A stretch of DNA of 64,000 nt from Comamonas piscis (GTDB lineage Bacteria; Pseudomonadota; Gammaproteobacteria; Burkholderiales; Burkholderiaceae_C): NCBI RefSeq assembly GCF_014109725.1, contig NZ_CP058554.1:2418001-2482000 (forward strand). The letters run 5' to 3'. Shown piece after piece: positions 16,228-25,034 of the stretch. Below the pieces are notes generated by a model, which saw nothing but the letters and a program-made list of their open reading frames with translations, was not told where the DNA came from and made no database searches. Every line of letters begins with the position of its first letter. The stretch's first letter is position 1. The translations under genes and the position numbers were made by a program.

Positions 16228-17214
16228 TCACGGAGCTAGTCTGAGAAAGAATTCACCCAGCTGTGCGTCTAAAACATCTGTAGGATTCTCGCCATAGGAC
16301 TTTGCGCGAACAAGATCCTTGAGTTCATCGTCAGAAAGCAGAAGTATGAGTTTGTTACTCTCAACCCATGCGCGCCGCCGCGCTAGGAGCGCCGAATCAT
16401 TGGGTTGATTCCGGCTGCACAATACTCCAAACATACGCATAGCCTTCGAATAAAGATACTGCTGAATAGATTCTACTTCACGCTGCCCAATGCTTTTCGT
16501 ATAGTTCTTGAACTCGGCTACCATGAAGCGGGTAAAACAAGTTCTCCGGATTTCTTGCCAAAAGGGATGCTCGCCTGTAATTGGAAAGACGGCATCTCTA
16601 ATATCTAAGGTATCCTCGGTCCTGCTTTGCACGGATGGAACACCTAAGTGTGGAAAGAATGCATAATTCAGAATCTCCACGCAGAGGTCCTCAAATTCAC
16701 GAAATGTCTCTTTTCCTGGCGGAAGTGCCTCTAGCTTACCAATCAGTTCTTGTGCACGTGGATCAAGTGGTGAGGGTTCATCCAAACCACGACGTGCGAC
16801 AGCTTGGGCATCCATGAGCATTAGAAAGTCTTGCTCAATTTCTAGATTATTAGCCAGGAGTTTATTTATATGGCGAGAGTCCCAAATCCTGATGCCCTCA
16901 CGTGCTTCGATATCGTTTTTGAGGTTCTGCGGTAGCGGCATTGAGATGATCAGCAGACCCTTGGTTGCACCAGTCAACTGCTTTGCAGAATTGAGTTGAA
17001 CAGCTGCTTGCCTGAGTATGGTAGTCCCTGTTCTAGGTCGAGTGAAGTGTTTCACTTCGACAACCCATGATTCATCCGATGAATCAGTGAACGTGAAGTC
17101 GACTCCTATGTCCCGATTGCGTGCCACTTGTCGCTCGAGTGTATATCCTGAAGCCCGTAAAAGCCGGGCGCAGAGCAACTCGAATTCCTGCCAGCTAAAT
17201 TTCGAATAGTCCAT
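16228..17214 (-). CDS. Protein with two restriction-endonuclease-like domains (Mrr-type N-terminus)
   Basis: A 328-residue protein. The N-terminal Mrr-like PD-(D/E)xK domain shows FELLCARLLRASGY, then D39 in DIGVDFTF and E53-x-K55 in VVEVKHF, followed by the AVQLNSAKQLTGATKGLLI helix-strand. After a linker (~130-170), a second nuclease-like unit repeats the plan: FREFEDLCVEILNYAF, D201/D204 in EDTLDIRD, and E234-x-K236 in MVAEFKNY, with QREVESIQQYL after it. Mrr-type enzymes cut modified or foreign DNA. Base composition and codon use are clearly less GC-rich than the flanks. It lies downstream of the ATPase at 17542, in the same orientation, separated by 327 bases. The target is unknown. Confidence 0.82.
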   Translation of the reverse strand: MDYSKFSWQEFELLCARLLRASGYTLERQVARNRDIGVDFTFTDSSDESWVVEVKHFTRPRTGTTILRQAAVQLNSAKQLTGATKGLLIISMPLPQNLKNDIEAREGIRIWDSRHINKLLANNLEIEQDFLMLMDAQAVARRGLDEPSPLDPRAQELIGKLEALPPGKETFREFEDLCVEILNYAFFPHLGVPSVQSRTEDTLDIRDAVFPITGEHPFWQEIRRTCFTRFMVAEFKNYTKSIGQREVESIQQYLYSKAMRMFGVLCSRNQPNDSALLARRRAWVESNKLILLLSDDELKDLVRAKSYGENPTDVLDAQLGEFFLRLAP

Positions 17215-17541
17215 GATTGGCTATCTCCGTCCTTTTTTAATTTTCAACTAGAAAATTGAGAATTAGAGTTTGGATATTATTCTATGAATTTTAGTTTAGT
17301 AGGTAAATTTTCTGCTGCAGATTTTACATGATACTGAATTTCTTAATCCCAATTTTTAATAGTAAACACAAAAGATGATTGATAGAGTGGCTGCTTGTTG
17401 TAGTTACTTGCAACAGTCTAAGTCGCACTGTAACATGATCATGCAATTTTAGAGTGTCAAACTAAGCAAAAAAATTGGTACCAGAAAGCGACTGGATTAG
17501 CAAATTTTACCAAGTAATGAGTATAAATCCGTTTCTGGAAT
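17215..17541. other. AT-rich intergenic stretch in the island
   Basis: About 330 AT-rich bases lie between the ATPase stop and the nuclease start. No gene, terminator or repeat was recognised. It probably carries the nuclease promoter, as the spacing is too long for simple co-translation. Confidence 0.4.
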
Positions 17542-20196
17542 CTAGATATTAGTCGCTTGTTTGTCGGGCTTAGCTGCCTTCTGAAGTGATGTGTCTAGAG
17601 TGCTCAAACAGGCAACAATAGTTCTGACGGTCGCGATATCGAAATCATGGGCTCGAGTTGAATCATGGGTTCCAGCATTTAGGTAATACCATTCTATTGA
17701 CTGTCCACTAATGCCCAGTAGTCCGGATAGACCGATAATCATTTCTTCTGCTGCTGTGTGCGTTGCCGCAAGTTGCTGCTTTTTCAAAGCAGCGACGAGC
17801 TTTGTGCATTTGTTGTAAAGCTCGATCGGAGCACCTGGTCTGTTCATTTTTAAATCAATCGAACCATCTCCAGCTTTACCAAGCCATTTCCAAATTCGGT
17901 CGGTCAGGCTTTCAAGTGCAGCTCTCGCGTCGCGAAGTGCATCTCGCTTTTGATGATTAACTACAGCGTCCTGCGCAACCAGTAAATAGTTCTTGCTGGG
18001 AGGAGTCGTGTCGACTCGAAGCTGATACTCGCCTAAATGAGGAAGGAAGTGATAGCGGCTTATCTCAGAAGCCATTTTTGCACCCAGCTCCTGCTGGATT
18101 CGCATCAGGAATTCTTCGGCATGAGAAGTTAGGATTACTTGCTTGCCGTCTAGGCGCCCCTCCCCAAGAAATGTGCGCCAAATCCCATCGCGGTGTTCGT
18201 CGTCAATTGCGTTTACTACGTCATCAAATATTACGACCTGACAACCTTGCTCAAGGTTTTTGGCCAACAGTATAGCTAAGCCCAAGCAGCGGATATGCCC
18301 TTCGCTGAAGATGTGTAGCGCATCAAACCTTTGGCCTGGAGAGCCTGCGAGTTCAACAAGGATCTTGTCGTTCTCCGTCAGGGGCAGAGTCAATGTCACC
18401 AGCTGGTCGTTGGGGTGGTCTCCACGGTTAAATGCGTTGTAGAGCTCCGTCGTCTTTGCTCCTAGCCCCATCACGAGCTGTGCAGGTAGTTCGCCTAAAT
18501 AATCTTTGAGTTTGGTGAGATACTCGTCATAAGCAGCCTTAACATCCCAGTGGTGCTTAACCTCTAGATTTTCAGTCTCGACCTCTTCGATGAGTTTTTT
18601 GTTCTGCTCATCAAAGCTGGATATCACACCTTGGGCTGTTTCGAATTCCTTTTTCAACGCCTCAAAGCTCCACTCTAGTCTGGCGATCGATGTTTCCAAG
18701 TCCTGCAAGCGCTCTCTCTCTTGAACTAAAAGTATCCGCTTCGCTTCTTCATCTCTTGCAGCTTGGTTAGAGGTTTCAACGAGCCCAAGCAGCTTAAGAA
18801 GTTCATTGAAGGCACGGTTATCATCATCAGTCCAAACTGTCATCCACTTTCCGGTACTTTCGACCGGCAACTCTGGTAGAGCAGCGGCGGCAAAATCCTT
18901 AGGTGCCACTTCCTTGGCAGCAATGGCTGCTGAATGCATTGCATGCAATAACCTATGGGCTTGATCAGCAAGCTGTTCTTTTAGCTCTGCCGCTTTATCT
19001 TGCAGGTCACTCAGCTCCTTAAGCTGTGCCATGCCGTGCTCGGCACGCTCAAACGGATTGACGGTCACTCGGTCAAGCGGAGTGCGACAAGCTGGACATT
19101 CAACGGCACTATTAGCTAGTTCGCTCACGGCTTTGTAGAGATGACTAAACGAGACTTCTCCTGCGCGTTGTTGCAACGTAGTGCGAATCTGACCTAACTG
19201 AACTCCTGTGCTTTTGACAGTGCCAAAAAAGGCTTGCAAGGCAGCTGCGGTGATATTAGAAATTTTCACTCTAGGCTTGTCTAAAGCCTTCGTTACCTCA
19301 GCAAGCCGACCAGGCAGTTCCACAGTCCCGCGAAGCCAAACACGGAGCTCTGCGAAGGTTTTTGTTTTATCGAAGAGTGCGGCCACTTGAATGGCCTCCT
19401 CATTCAGTGCAGCCTTTCTTAACTCGAACTGCTCAATGGCTTGACTCGATGCAGTGAGCGCGAGCTTTTTCTGAGCAAGCTCTTGAGCCTTTGGACCCAA
19501 GAGCATTAGATTTCCATCCAGTTCTGTGTTGAAGCCCTTAACAAAGCTTGCGAATTGCTCAACCCCGAACAGCGTGGCGATAAGAAGCTTTTGGTCACCA
19601 GGCGTCTTCGCCGCAATTCGAGCAAAGTCATCCAGACGATTTTTCTCGATAAAGCAGAATCGAAAATCAGCTTCGTTGGGCTGAATCCGAAACGTCCCTC
19701 CCTCGGGCAACGTACCGGTCAACTGTGGGGGGGCGTGATTTTTGACGTGAGCGTTGTTGCAGTAGGTCTTTTGGTCTATTCTTTTTGCTTTAGCTTCGCC
19801 AACGCTGCCCAGCATGGCGAACTCAAGCGCTTCGCAAAAACTGGTCTTACCGCTTCCGTTGGGACCATAGACGAGTGTAATGTCTCGACTAAGATCAAAC
19901 GTTTCTTGTGCCATGAATCCGCGAAATGGCCCCACTTTAAGTCCCGTGAGCTTAAAAGCCTGCAGGACCGCTTGTCCTATGGGGCGAACTACCGGTTTGA
20001 CTTGCAGCGGAAGCCGCATGCCGTCAATAACGATCGGAGCGAGTTTGACAGACCTAGCTCTGCGAGCTATGCCAACATCAGCCAATGCATCTAAGTTTTG
20101 GTGAACCAACTCGGCAAACCGCTGCACATTAGCTGGTGAGCTAGTTGCAGCAAGATGTTCTATAAAGCGCTGATGCTCTGCTTCTACAGTTGCCAT
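17542..20196 (-). CDS. Rad50/RloC-like AAA ATPase with zinc-hook motif
   Basis: An 884-residue ABC-type ATPase of the SMC/Rad50 class. After an ~80-residue helical N-terminal extension come the Walker A GPNGSGKT (111-118), a long coiled-coil arm with a central CPAC (367-370, the CxxC zinc-hook), a returning coiled coil (~480-560), the signature FSEGHIRCLGLAI (630-642), Walker B VVIFDDV (654-660) and the H-loop TSH (690-692). A ~190-residue C-terminal region (to GTHDSTRAHDFD) has no function I can assign. This architecture is seen in RloC, Lamassu-type and other anti-phage ATPases that sense DNA ends. Compared with RloC I do not see a convincing anticodon-nuclease Arg/Glu/His set. The neighbouring nuclease is the likely effector. 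Confidence 0.85.
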   Translation of the reverse strand: MATVEAEHQRFIEHLAATSSPANVQRFAELVHQNLDALADVGIARRARSVKLAPIVIDGMRLPLQVKPVVRPIGQAVLQAFKLTGLKVGPFRGFMAQETFDLSRDITLVYGPNGSGKTSFCEALEFAMLGSVGEAKAKRIDQKTYCNNAHVKNHAPPQLTGTLPEGGTFRIQPNEADFRFCFIEKNRLDDFARIAAKTPGDQKLLIATLFGVEQFASFVKGFNTELDGNLMLLGPKAQELAQKKLALTASSQAIEQFELRKAALNEEAIQVAALFDKTKTFAELRVWLRGTVELPGRLAEVTKALDKPRVKISNITAAALQAFFGTVKSTGVQLGQIRTTLQQRAGEVSFSHLYKAVSELANSAVECPACRTPLDRVTVNPFERAEHGMAQLKELSDLQDKAAELKEQLADQAHRLLHAMHSAAIAAKEVAPKDFAAAALPELPVESTGKWMTVWTDDDNRAFNELLKLLGLVETSNQAARDEEAKRILLVQERERLQDLETSIARLEWSFEALKKEFETAQGVISSFDEQNKKLIEEVETENLEVKHHWDVKAAYDEYLTKLKDYLGELPAQLVMGLGAKTTELYNAFNRGDHPNDQLVTLTLPLTENDKILVELAGSPGQRFDALHIFSEGHIRCLGLAILLAKNLEQGCQVVIFDDVVNAIDDEHRDGIWRTFLGEGRLDGKQVILTSHAEEFLMRIQQELGAKMASEISRYHFLPHLGEYQLRVDTTPPSKNYLLVAQDAVVNHQKRDALRDARAALESLTDRIWKWLGKAGDGSIDLKMNRPGAPIELYNKCTKLVAALKKQQLAATHTAAEEMIIGLSGLLGISGQSIEWYYLNAGTHDSTRAHDFDIATVRTIVACLSTLDTSLQKAAKPDKQATNI

Positions 20197-20709
20197 GTAG
20201 CCCCTCTTGATCCAGCCATAGAAAAAACTGGATCAAATATAACAGTGTTAGCAACTGTATTTTTTTCTAAAGACTGGCATAGTGAATTACCACCGCAAAA
20301 AACTTTCGCATGCTCGGGTATGTCCAAGTGCATTCTGGAGATCCGACTTCCACTCGGCGGAAACCTGCCATACACGGAGCAACAGTCTTGATGTTCGGAA
20401 TGTCTGCTGTTTCGCCGCAATAAGTAGGTTGTCCTACGGAACCGAGCAGCAGCGATCGTTGCATAGCGGCCCTCTGCCGTCTTGAGTCGGACAACTATTG
20501 GGGCTAAAGGCGCCAACTCCCAGTCAGTCCCTAAACTTAGAAAATGGCGACGAAGACTGCACGAAGTGCAGGACTGAGCGACACATGATTTCGAGCCTTA
20601 ACGACCTAACATCAGCTACGAGCGTGTCTTAACTCATTGCCAAATTCGCCGTCCGTTGCCGATCGCCACCAGCCAAACCCTTTTCCGCCCCCGACTTCCC
20701 ACTTCCTCC
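20197..20709. other. AT-rich right boundary of the island
   Basis: About 510 bases separate the ATPase start from the SDR stop. Reading frames here are short and look like no known protein. GC content rises again at about 20.65 kb. The ATPase promoter is expected near 20200-20280. I found no direct repeat with the left boundary near 15.4 kb by eye. Confidence 0.4.
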
Positions 20710-21540
20710 CTAAACCGCCACCGTCCCCCCATCCACCGGCAACGTCACCCCATTCACATAACTAGCCAGCCCCGACACCAAAAACACCGCCGGCCCCGCC
20801 AGCTCCTGCGGCACACCAATCCGCCCGGCGGGCGTCCGCTGGATAAAGCCTTGCAGGCGCTGCGGGTTGTTGCGGGTGGCTTCGGTCATGGGGGTGTGGA
20901 TGACGCCGGGGGCCAGGGCGTTGACGCGGATGCCGTCGCGGCCCAGGTCGAGGGCTAAGGTCTGGGTGGCCATTTTTACGGCGCCTTTGGAGGCGGAGTA
21001 GCCCATGGCGTTGCCCTGGGCGATAAAGGCTGCGCCGGAGGCGATGTTGAGGATGCAGCCGCGTGTGGCGCGCAGGGCGAGTAGCCAGGACTGCACCATG
21101 TTGTAGAGGCCGAAGACGTTCACATCGATGACCTGGCGCAGGTGGCGCGATGCCTGGGGGTGGTCGATGCCTTCGCGGATCAGCAGGCCGGCGTTGTTGA
21201 CGAGGGTGTCCACCGGGCCGATGTCGCTGCCGATGCGGGCGGCCAGCGCCTGGCAGGCCTCCAGATCGGTGACGTCGAGTGCAAAGGCCCAGCCGTCTAC
21301 GCCAGCGGCTTTTACCTGGGCCAGGGTGTCGGCGCAGCGTGCAGTGTCCAGATCCGTCACTATTACTCGGGCGCCGGCCTTGGCAAAGCTGATGGCGATG
21401 GCCTGGCCGATGCCGCTGGCCGCGCCGGTGATGAGGGCCAGGCGGCCTTGCAGCAAGCCGGGCGTTTCGGGGAAATGGCTGGGGGCCTGGGCTTGGGCAG
21501 GGGCTTGTGCGGGTACGGATGTTGGTTCGCTCATGCTCAT
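20710..21540 (-). CDS. Short-chain dehydrogenase/reductase
   Basis: ATG 21540 overlaps the LivM stop (ATGA), making this the last gene of the minus-strand operon. The 276-residue protein has a ~30-residue Ala/Pro/Gln-rich N-terminal tail not usual in SDRs, then GAASGIG, VNNAGLLIREG, Ser in LNIASGAAF and YSASK, ending GVTLPVDGG. It probably oxidises a hydroxyl of the imported substrate or of a product of lactone hydrolysis. The AT-rich island begins directly behind it. Confidence 0.9.
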   Translation of the reverse strand: MSMSEPTSVPAQAPAQAQAPSHFPETPGLLQGRLALITGAASGIGQAIAISFAKAGARVIVTDLDTARCADTLAQVKAAGVDGWAFALDVTDLEACQALAARIGSDIGPVDTLVNNAGLLIREGIDHPQASRHLRQVIDVNVFGLYNMVQSWLLALRATRGCILNIASGAAFIAQGNAMGYSASKGAVKMATQTLALDLGRDGIRVNALAPGVIHTPMTEATRNNPQRLQGFIQRTPAGRIGVPQELAGPAVFLVSGLASYVNGVTLPVDGGTVAV

Positions 21541-22550
21541 GCTCCTTGTCCAGTTTGGCTGCGGCTCTGGCGCTCGGCCTGGTTTTGGGCCTCCAGTTGC
21601 GGTGCGGCCTGGCGTGCCTGGCGGGTTTCCAGCCAGGCGTAGAGCTGGCCGATGATGCCCTTGCGGAACAGCATCACGACGACGACAAAGACAAGGCCCT
21701 GGATGATCAGCACCCACTCGGCCATGGCGACCAGGTAGTTCTGCATGCTGACAATAATGGCCGCGCCAATGACGGGGCCCAGCAAGGTCTGCAGGCCGCC
21801 GACGATGCAGATGAGCAGTGCCTCGCCCGAGGTGGTCCAGTTCACATCGTTGAGCGTAGCGAGCTGGAAGGTGATGACCTTGAGCGCGCCAGCCAGGCCG
21901 GCGAGTGCGGCGGACAGCACAAAGATCACCAGCTTGTAGCGCAGCACCTGGTAGCCCAGCGACTGGGCACGTGCCTCGCTGTCGCGGATGGCGCGCAGCA
22001 CCTGGCCAAAGGGCGAGTAGACGATGCGGTAGATGAGCCAGAAGGCGGCGGCGACCAGGGTGGCGGCAAAGTAGTACAGGGTGGTGTTGTCGGCAAGCGA
22101 GATAAAGCCAAACACCTCCGGCCGGGGTACGTTCTGGATGCCGTCCTCACCGCCGGTAAAGGGCAAGCGCAGCGCAAAGAAGTAGATGACCTGGGAGAAG
22201 GCCAAGGTGATCATCGAGAAGTAGATGCCATGGCGGCGGATGGCCAGCAGGCCGGTGACCACGGCCACGGCCATGGCGCAGAGCATGGCCAGCAGGATGG
22301 CGGCCGAGCCGTCCCAACCCCAGACCTTGATCGCATGCGCGGCGGCATAGCCGGCCGTGCCAAAGAACATGGCATGGCCGAAGGACAGCAGGCCGGCGTA
22401 ACCCATCAGCAGGTTGACCGATGCGGCCAGCAGTGCGTAGCACATCAGCTTGATCAGAAAGACCGGGTAGGCCACCAGCGGCGCCAGCAGCAGGGCCACC
22501 AGCGCCAACACCAGCAAGATGGTGTTGGTGCGTTGTGAGAAGAAATGCAT
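21537..22550 (-). CDS. ABC transporter permease, LivM type
   Basis: A 337-residue inner-membrane permease with about nine hydrophobic segments. Typical marks are the LLMGYAGLLSFGHAMFFGTAGY motif near residue 45, SPFGQVLRAIRDSEARAQSLGY and the GGLQTLLGPVIGAAII segment. ATG 22550 is chosen because AAGGA precedes it. Its hydrophilic C-terminal tail (~35 residues, Gln/Arg-rich) is longer than usual. With LivH, LivF and LivG it forms a branched-chain-amino-acid-family importer, probably for an alicyclic or aromatic acid. Confidence 0.93.
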   Translation of the reverse strand: MHFFSQRTNTILLVLALVALLLAPLVAYPVFLIKLMCYALLAASVNLLMGYAGLLSFGHAMFFGTAGYAAAHAIKVWGWDGSAAILLAMLCAMAVAVVTGLLAIRRHGIYFSMITLAFSQVIYFFALRLPFTGGEDGIQNVPRPEVFGFISLADNTTLYYFAATLVAAAFWLIYRIVYSPFGQVLRAIRDSEARAQSLGYQVLRYKLVIFVLSAALAGLAGALKVITFQLATLNDVNWTTSGEALLICIVGGLQTLLGPVIGAAIIVSMQNYLVAMAEWVLIIQGLVFVVVVMLFRKGIIGQLYAWLETRQARQAAPQLEAQNQAERQSRSQTGQGA

Positions 22551-22614
22551 GTTCAATCCTTGGGAAAGACAAGAGCTTGGGTGGAGACCCAGGGGGCAGG
22601 GCGGTGCGGGTGCA

Positions 22615-23496
22615 TCAGTGCGCTCTGCCAAACAGGCCGTTGGGGCGCACGGCCAGCACGATGATCATCACGATGAAGATGACCACGCCGGCGCCTTCGG
22701 GGTAGATGACGCGGGTCAGGCCCTCGATGGCGCCCAGCGCAAAGCCGGTGATGATCGATCCCATGATCGAGCCCATGCCGCCGATGACGACCACGGCAAA
22801 GACGATGATCATCAGGTTCGAGCCCATCAGCGGGCTGACCTGGTAGATGGGCGCGGCCATGACGCCGCTGAAGCCGGCCAGACCCACGCCCAGTGCATAG
22901 GTCAGGGTCAGCATGCGCGGCACATTGATGCCGAAGGTGCGCACCAGGGGCGTGTTCTCGTTGGCGGCACGCAGGTAGGCGCCCAGCTTGGTTTTTTCGA
23001 TGAAGTACCAGGTCACCAGGCAGACAGCCAGGCCCGCTAGGATCACCCAGACACGGTACATCGGCAAAAAGCTCAGGCCCACATCGATGCCGCCTTGCAA
23101 CGGGTTGGGGTAGGGCTGGCCGCTGACGCCAAACCACAGCCGGAAGGCGCCCTCCATCAAGATGGAGATGCCAAAGGTGAGCAGCAGCGCATAGACATGG
23201 TCCACCGCATAGAGGTGGCGCAGCATGGTGCGCTCCAGCAGGATGCCAAAGGCGGCCACCACCAGTGGCGCCAGGATCAGCGCCCACCAGTAGCTCAGCC
23301 CCAGGTAGTGCAGCAGGCCCCAGGCCACAAAGGCGCCCAGCATGTACTGCGCGCCGTGGGCAAAGTTCACCACATGCAGCAGGCCGAAGATGATCGACAG
23401 GCCCAGGCTCATCAGCGCGTAGAACGAGCCATTGATGAGGCCCACCACGAGCTGGCCGATCAGCGCGGCTGTCGGGATTCCGAAAAGAGTATCCAT
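22615..23496 (-). CDS. ABC transporter permease, LivH type
   Basis: A 293-residue permease with LINGSFYALMSLGLSIIFGLLHVVNFAHGAQYMLGAF, the classic LivH opening, and GGMGSIMGSIITGFALG near the end. ATG 23496 with GGAGACAAC upstream is preferred over a GTG seven codons earlier that would overlap the LivF stop. Partner of LivM, 64 bases further along. Confidence 0.94.
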   Translation of the reverse strand: MDTLFGIPTAALIGQLVVGLINGSFYALMSLGLSIIFGLLHVVNFAHGAQYMLGAFVAWGLLHYLGLSYWWALILAPLVVAAFGILLERTMLRHLYAVDHVYALLLTFGISILMEGAFRLWFGVSGQPYPNPLQGGIDVGLSFLPMYRVWVILAGLAVCLVTWYFIEKTKLGAYLRAANENTPLVRTFGINVPRMLTLTYALGVGLAGFSGVMAAPIYQVSPLMGSNLMIIVFAVVVIGGMGSIMGSIITGFALGAIEGLTRVIYPEGAGVVIFIVMIIVLAVRPNGLFGRAH

Positions 23497-23513
23497 AGTG
23501 TTGTCTCCGACTG

Positions 23514-24254
23514 TCACAGTCCCAGCAGCGCTTCGATCTCGTCGCGCCGCGTTTCCAGCTCGGCGCGGTGGAAGTGGCTGGCCACGCGCCCTTCCTCGAT
23601 TACGTAGAAGCGGTCGGCCACCGATGCGGCAAAGCGGAAGTTCTGCTCCACCATCAGCACCGTGTAGCCGCGCGCGCGGATCATCTCCAGCGTCTGCCCG
23701 ATCTTCTGCACGATGACCGGTGCCAGCCCTTCGGTGGCCTCATCGAGCAGCAGCAGGCGTGCGCCGGTGCGCAGGATGCGCGCAATGGCCAACATTTGCT
23801 GCTCACCACCCGACAGGCGGGTGCCCGGGCTTTTGCGGCGCGCCTGCAGGTTGGGGAAGACCTGGTAGATCTCCTCCACCGTCAGCCCGCCGGGGTGCAG
23901 CACGGGCGGCAGCATCAGGTTCTCTTCGGTGCTGAGGCTGGCAAAAATGCCGCGCTCCTCCGGGCAATAGGCGACGCCCAGGTGGGCAATGGCCTCGGGC
24001 GGCAGGCCTTCGGTGGGCTTGCCCTGGATGCTGATCTGGCCTTCGCGCTTTTTGAGCAGGCCCATGATGGCGCGCAAGGTGGTTGTCTTGCCGGCACCAT
24101 TGCGGCCGAGCAGGCAGACGACCTCGCCTTCGCCGACATGCAGGTCGATGCCGTCGAGCGCCAGGGTTTCGCCGTACCAGGCGCGCAGGTTCTGCACCTG
24201 CAGCATCTGGCGCGGTGCGGTGTTGTTGTTGGCGTTTTGGTTGTTCTCAGGCAT
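23514..24254 (-). CDS. ABC transporter ATP-binding protein, LivF type
   Basis: A 246-residue ATPase with Walker A GRNGAGKT (50-57), Q-loop YCPEERGIFASLSTEENL, signature LSGGEQQM, Walker B LLLLDEATEGLAP and H-loop VEQN. ATG 24254 overlaps the LivG stop by 8 bases and has a GGAGGGG site upstream. Powers substrate import with LivG. Confidence 0.95.
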   Translation of the reverse strand: MPENNQNANNNTAPRQMLQVQNLRAWYGETLALDGIDLHVGEGEVVCLLGRNGAGKTTTLRAIMGLLKKREGQISIQGKPTEGLPPEAIAHLGVAYCPEERGIFASLSTEENLMLPPVLHPGGLTVEEIYQVFPNLQARRKSPGTRLSGGEQQMLAIARILRTGARLLLLDEATEGLAPVIVQKIGQTLEMIRARGYTVLMVEQNFRFAASVADRFYVIEEGRVASHFHRAELETRRDEIEALLGL

Positions 24255-25020
24255 GGGCGGCCCCTCCGACATAGGCTTCAATGACCCTCGGGTCGCGCGA
24301 TACCTCGTCATAGCTGCCTTCGGCCAGCACCTGGCCGGCCTGCAGCACGGTGACGGTCTCGCACAAGTGCGATATCACCTTCATGTTGTGCTCCACCATC
24401 AGCACGGTGCGCCCTTGCGCCACCTTGCGGATCAATTCCACCACCGGCCAGATGTCCTCATGGCCCAGGCCCGCCATGGGCTCGTCCAGCAGGATCATCT
24501 CGGGCTCCATCGCGATGGTGGTGACCAGCTCCAGCACGCGTTTGCGGCCATAGGGCAGGTCGCAGGCCTTGACGTTTTTCCAGCGCGTCAGGCCCACGCT
24601 GTCGAGCAGGTCCATCGCACGCTCGTCCAGCGCGCTCAGCACCTTAACCGAGCGCCAGAAGGTGAAGGTGCCGCCGGTCTTGCGCTGCAGCGCGATGCGC
24701 ACGTTCTCCAGCACCGTCATGTGGCTGAAGACGGCCGCAATCTGGAACGAGCGCACCAGACCCAGCGCCGACACGCTGGCCGGGTCGCTGCGCGAGATAT
24801 CACGCCCGTTGAACAGCACCTGGCCCGAGCTGGGGCGCAAAAAGGTGGTCAGCAGGTTGAAGCAGGTGGTCTTGCCGGCGCCATTGGGGCCGATCAGCGC
24901 ATGCACCGAGTGGCGCTTGACCTTGAGGTTCACGTCCTTGACGGCATAGAAGCCGCTGAACTGGCGGCAGAGCTGGCGCGCTTCCAGAATGGGGGCATCG
25001 GCCTCGGGGGGAGCAGTCAT
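24247..25020 (-). CDS. ABC transporter ATP-binding protein, LivG type
   Basis: A 257-residue ATPase with Walker A GPNGAGKT (44-51), the RSFQIAAVFSHMTVLENV Q-loop region, Walker B MILLDEPMAGLGHED and H-loop VEHNM. The signature motif is the degenerate LPYGRKRVLE rather than LSGGQ, as often seen in LivG homologues of aromatic-acid importers. First of the four liv genes; no substrate-binding protein is encoded beside them. Confidence 0.94.
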   Translation of the reverse strand: MTAPPEADAPILEARQLCRQFSGFYAVKDVNLKVKRHSVHALIGPNGAGKTTCFNLLTTFLRPSSGQVLFNGRDISRSDPASVSALGLVRSFQIAAVFSHMTVLENVRIALQRKTGGTFTFWRSVKVLSALDERAMDLLDSVGLTRWKNVKACDLPYGRKRVLELVTTIAMEPEMILLDEPMAGLGHEDIWPVVELIRKVAQGRTVLMVEHNMKVISHLCETVTVLQAGQVLAEGSYDEVSRDPRVIEAYVGGAAHA

Positions 25021-25034
25021 CGCGGCGCCTCCGA

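Noticed and set aside
15992..16231. A minus-strand frame whose GTG overlaps the nuclease stop (GTGA), suggesting a coupled small gene
   Set aside because: Its translation is unlike a protein; the other frame over the same bases gives the family-like HCYHIRGW sequence, so the overlap is accidental.
17542..20196. Calling the ATPase RloC (anticodon nuclease)
   Set aside because: The zinc hook and ATPase fit, but I could not see the Arg/Glu/His nuclease triad in the C-terminal region; the neighbouring nuclease offers another effector.
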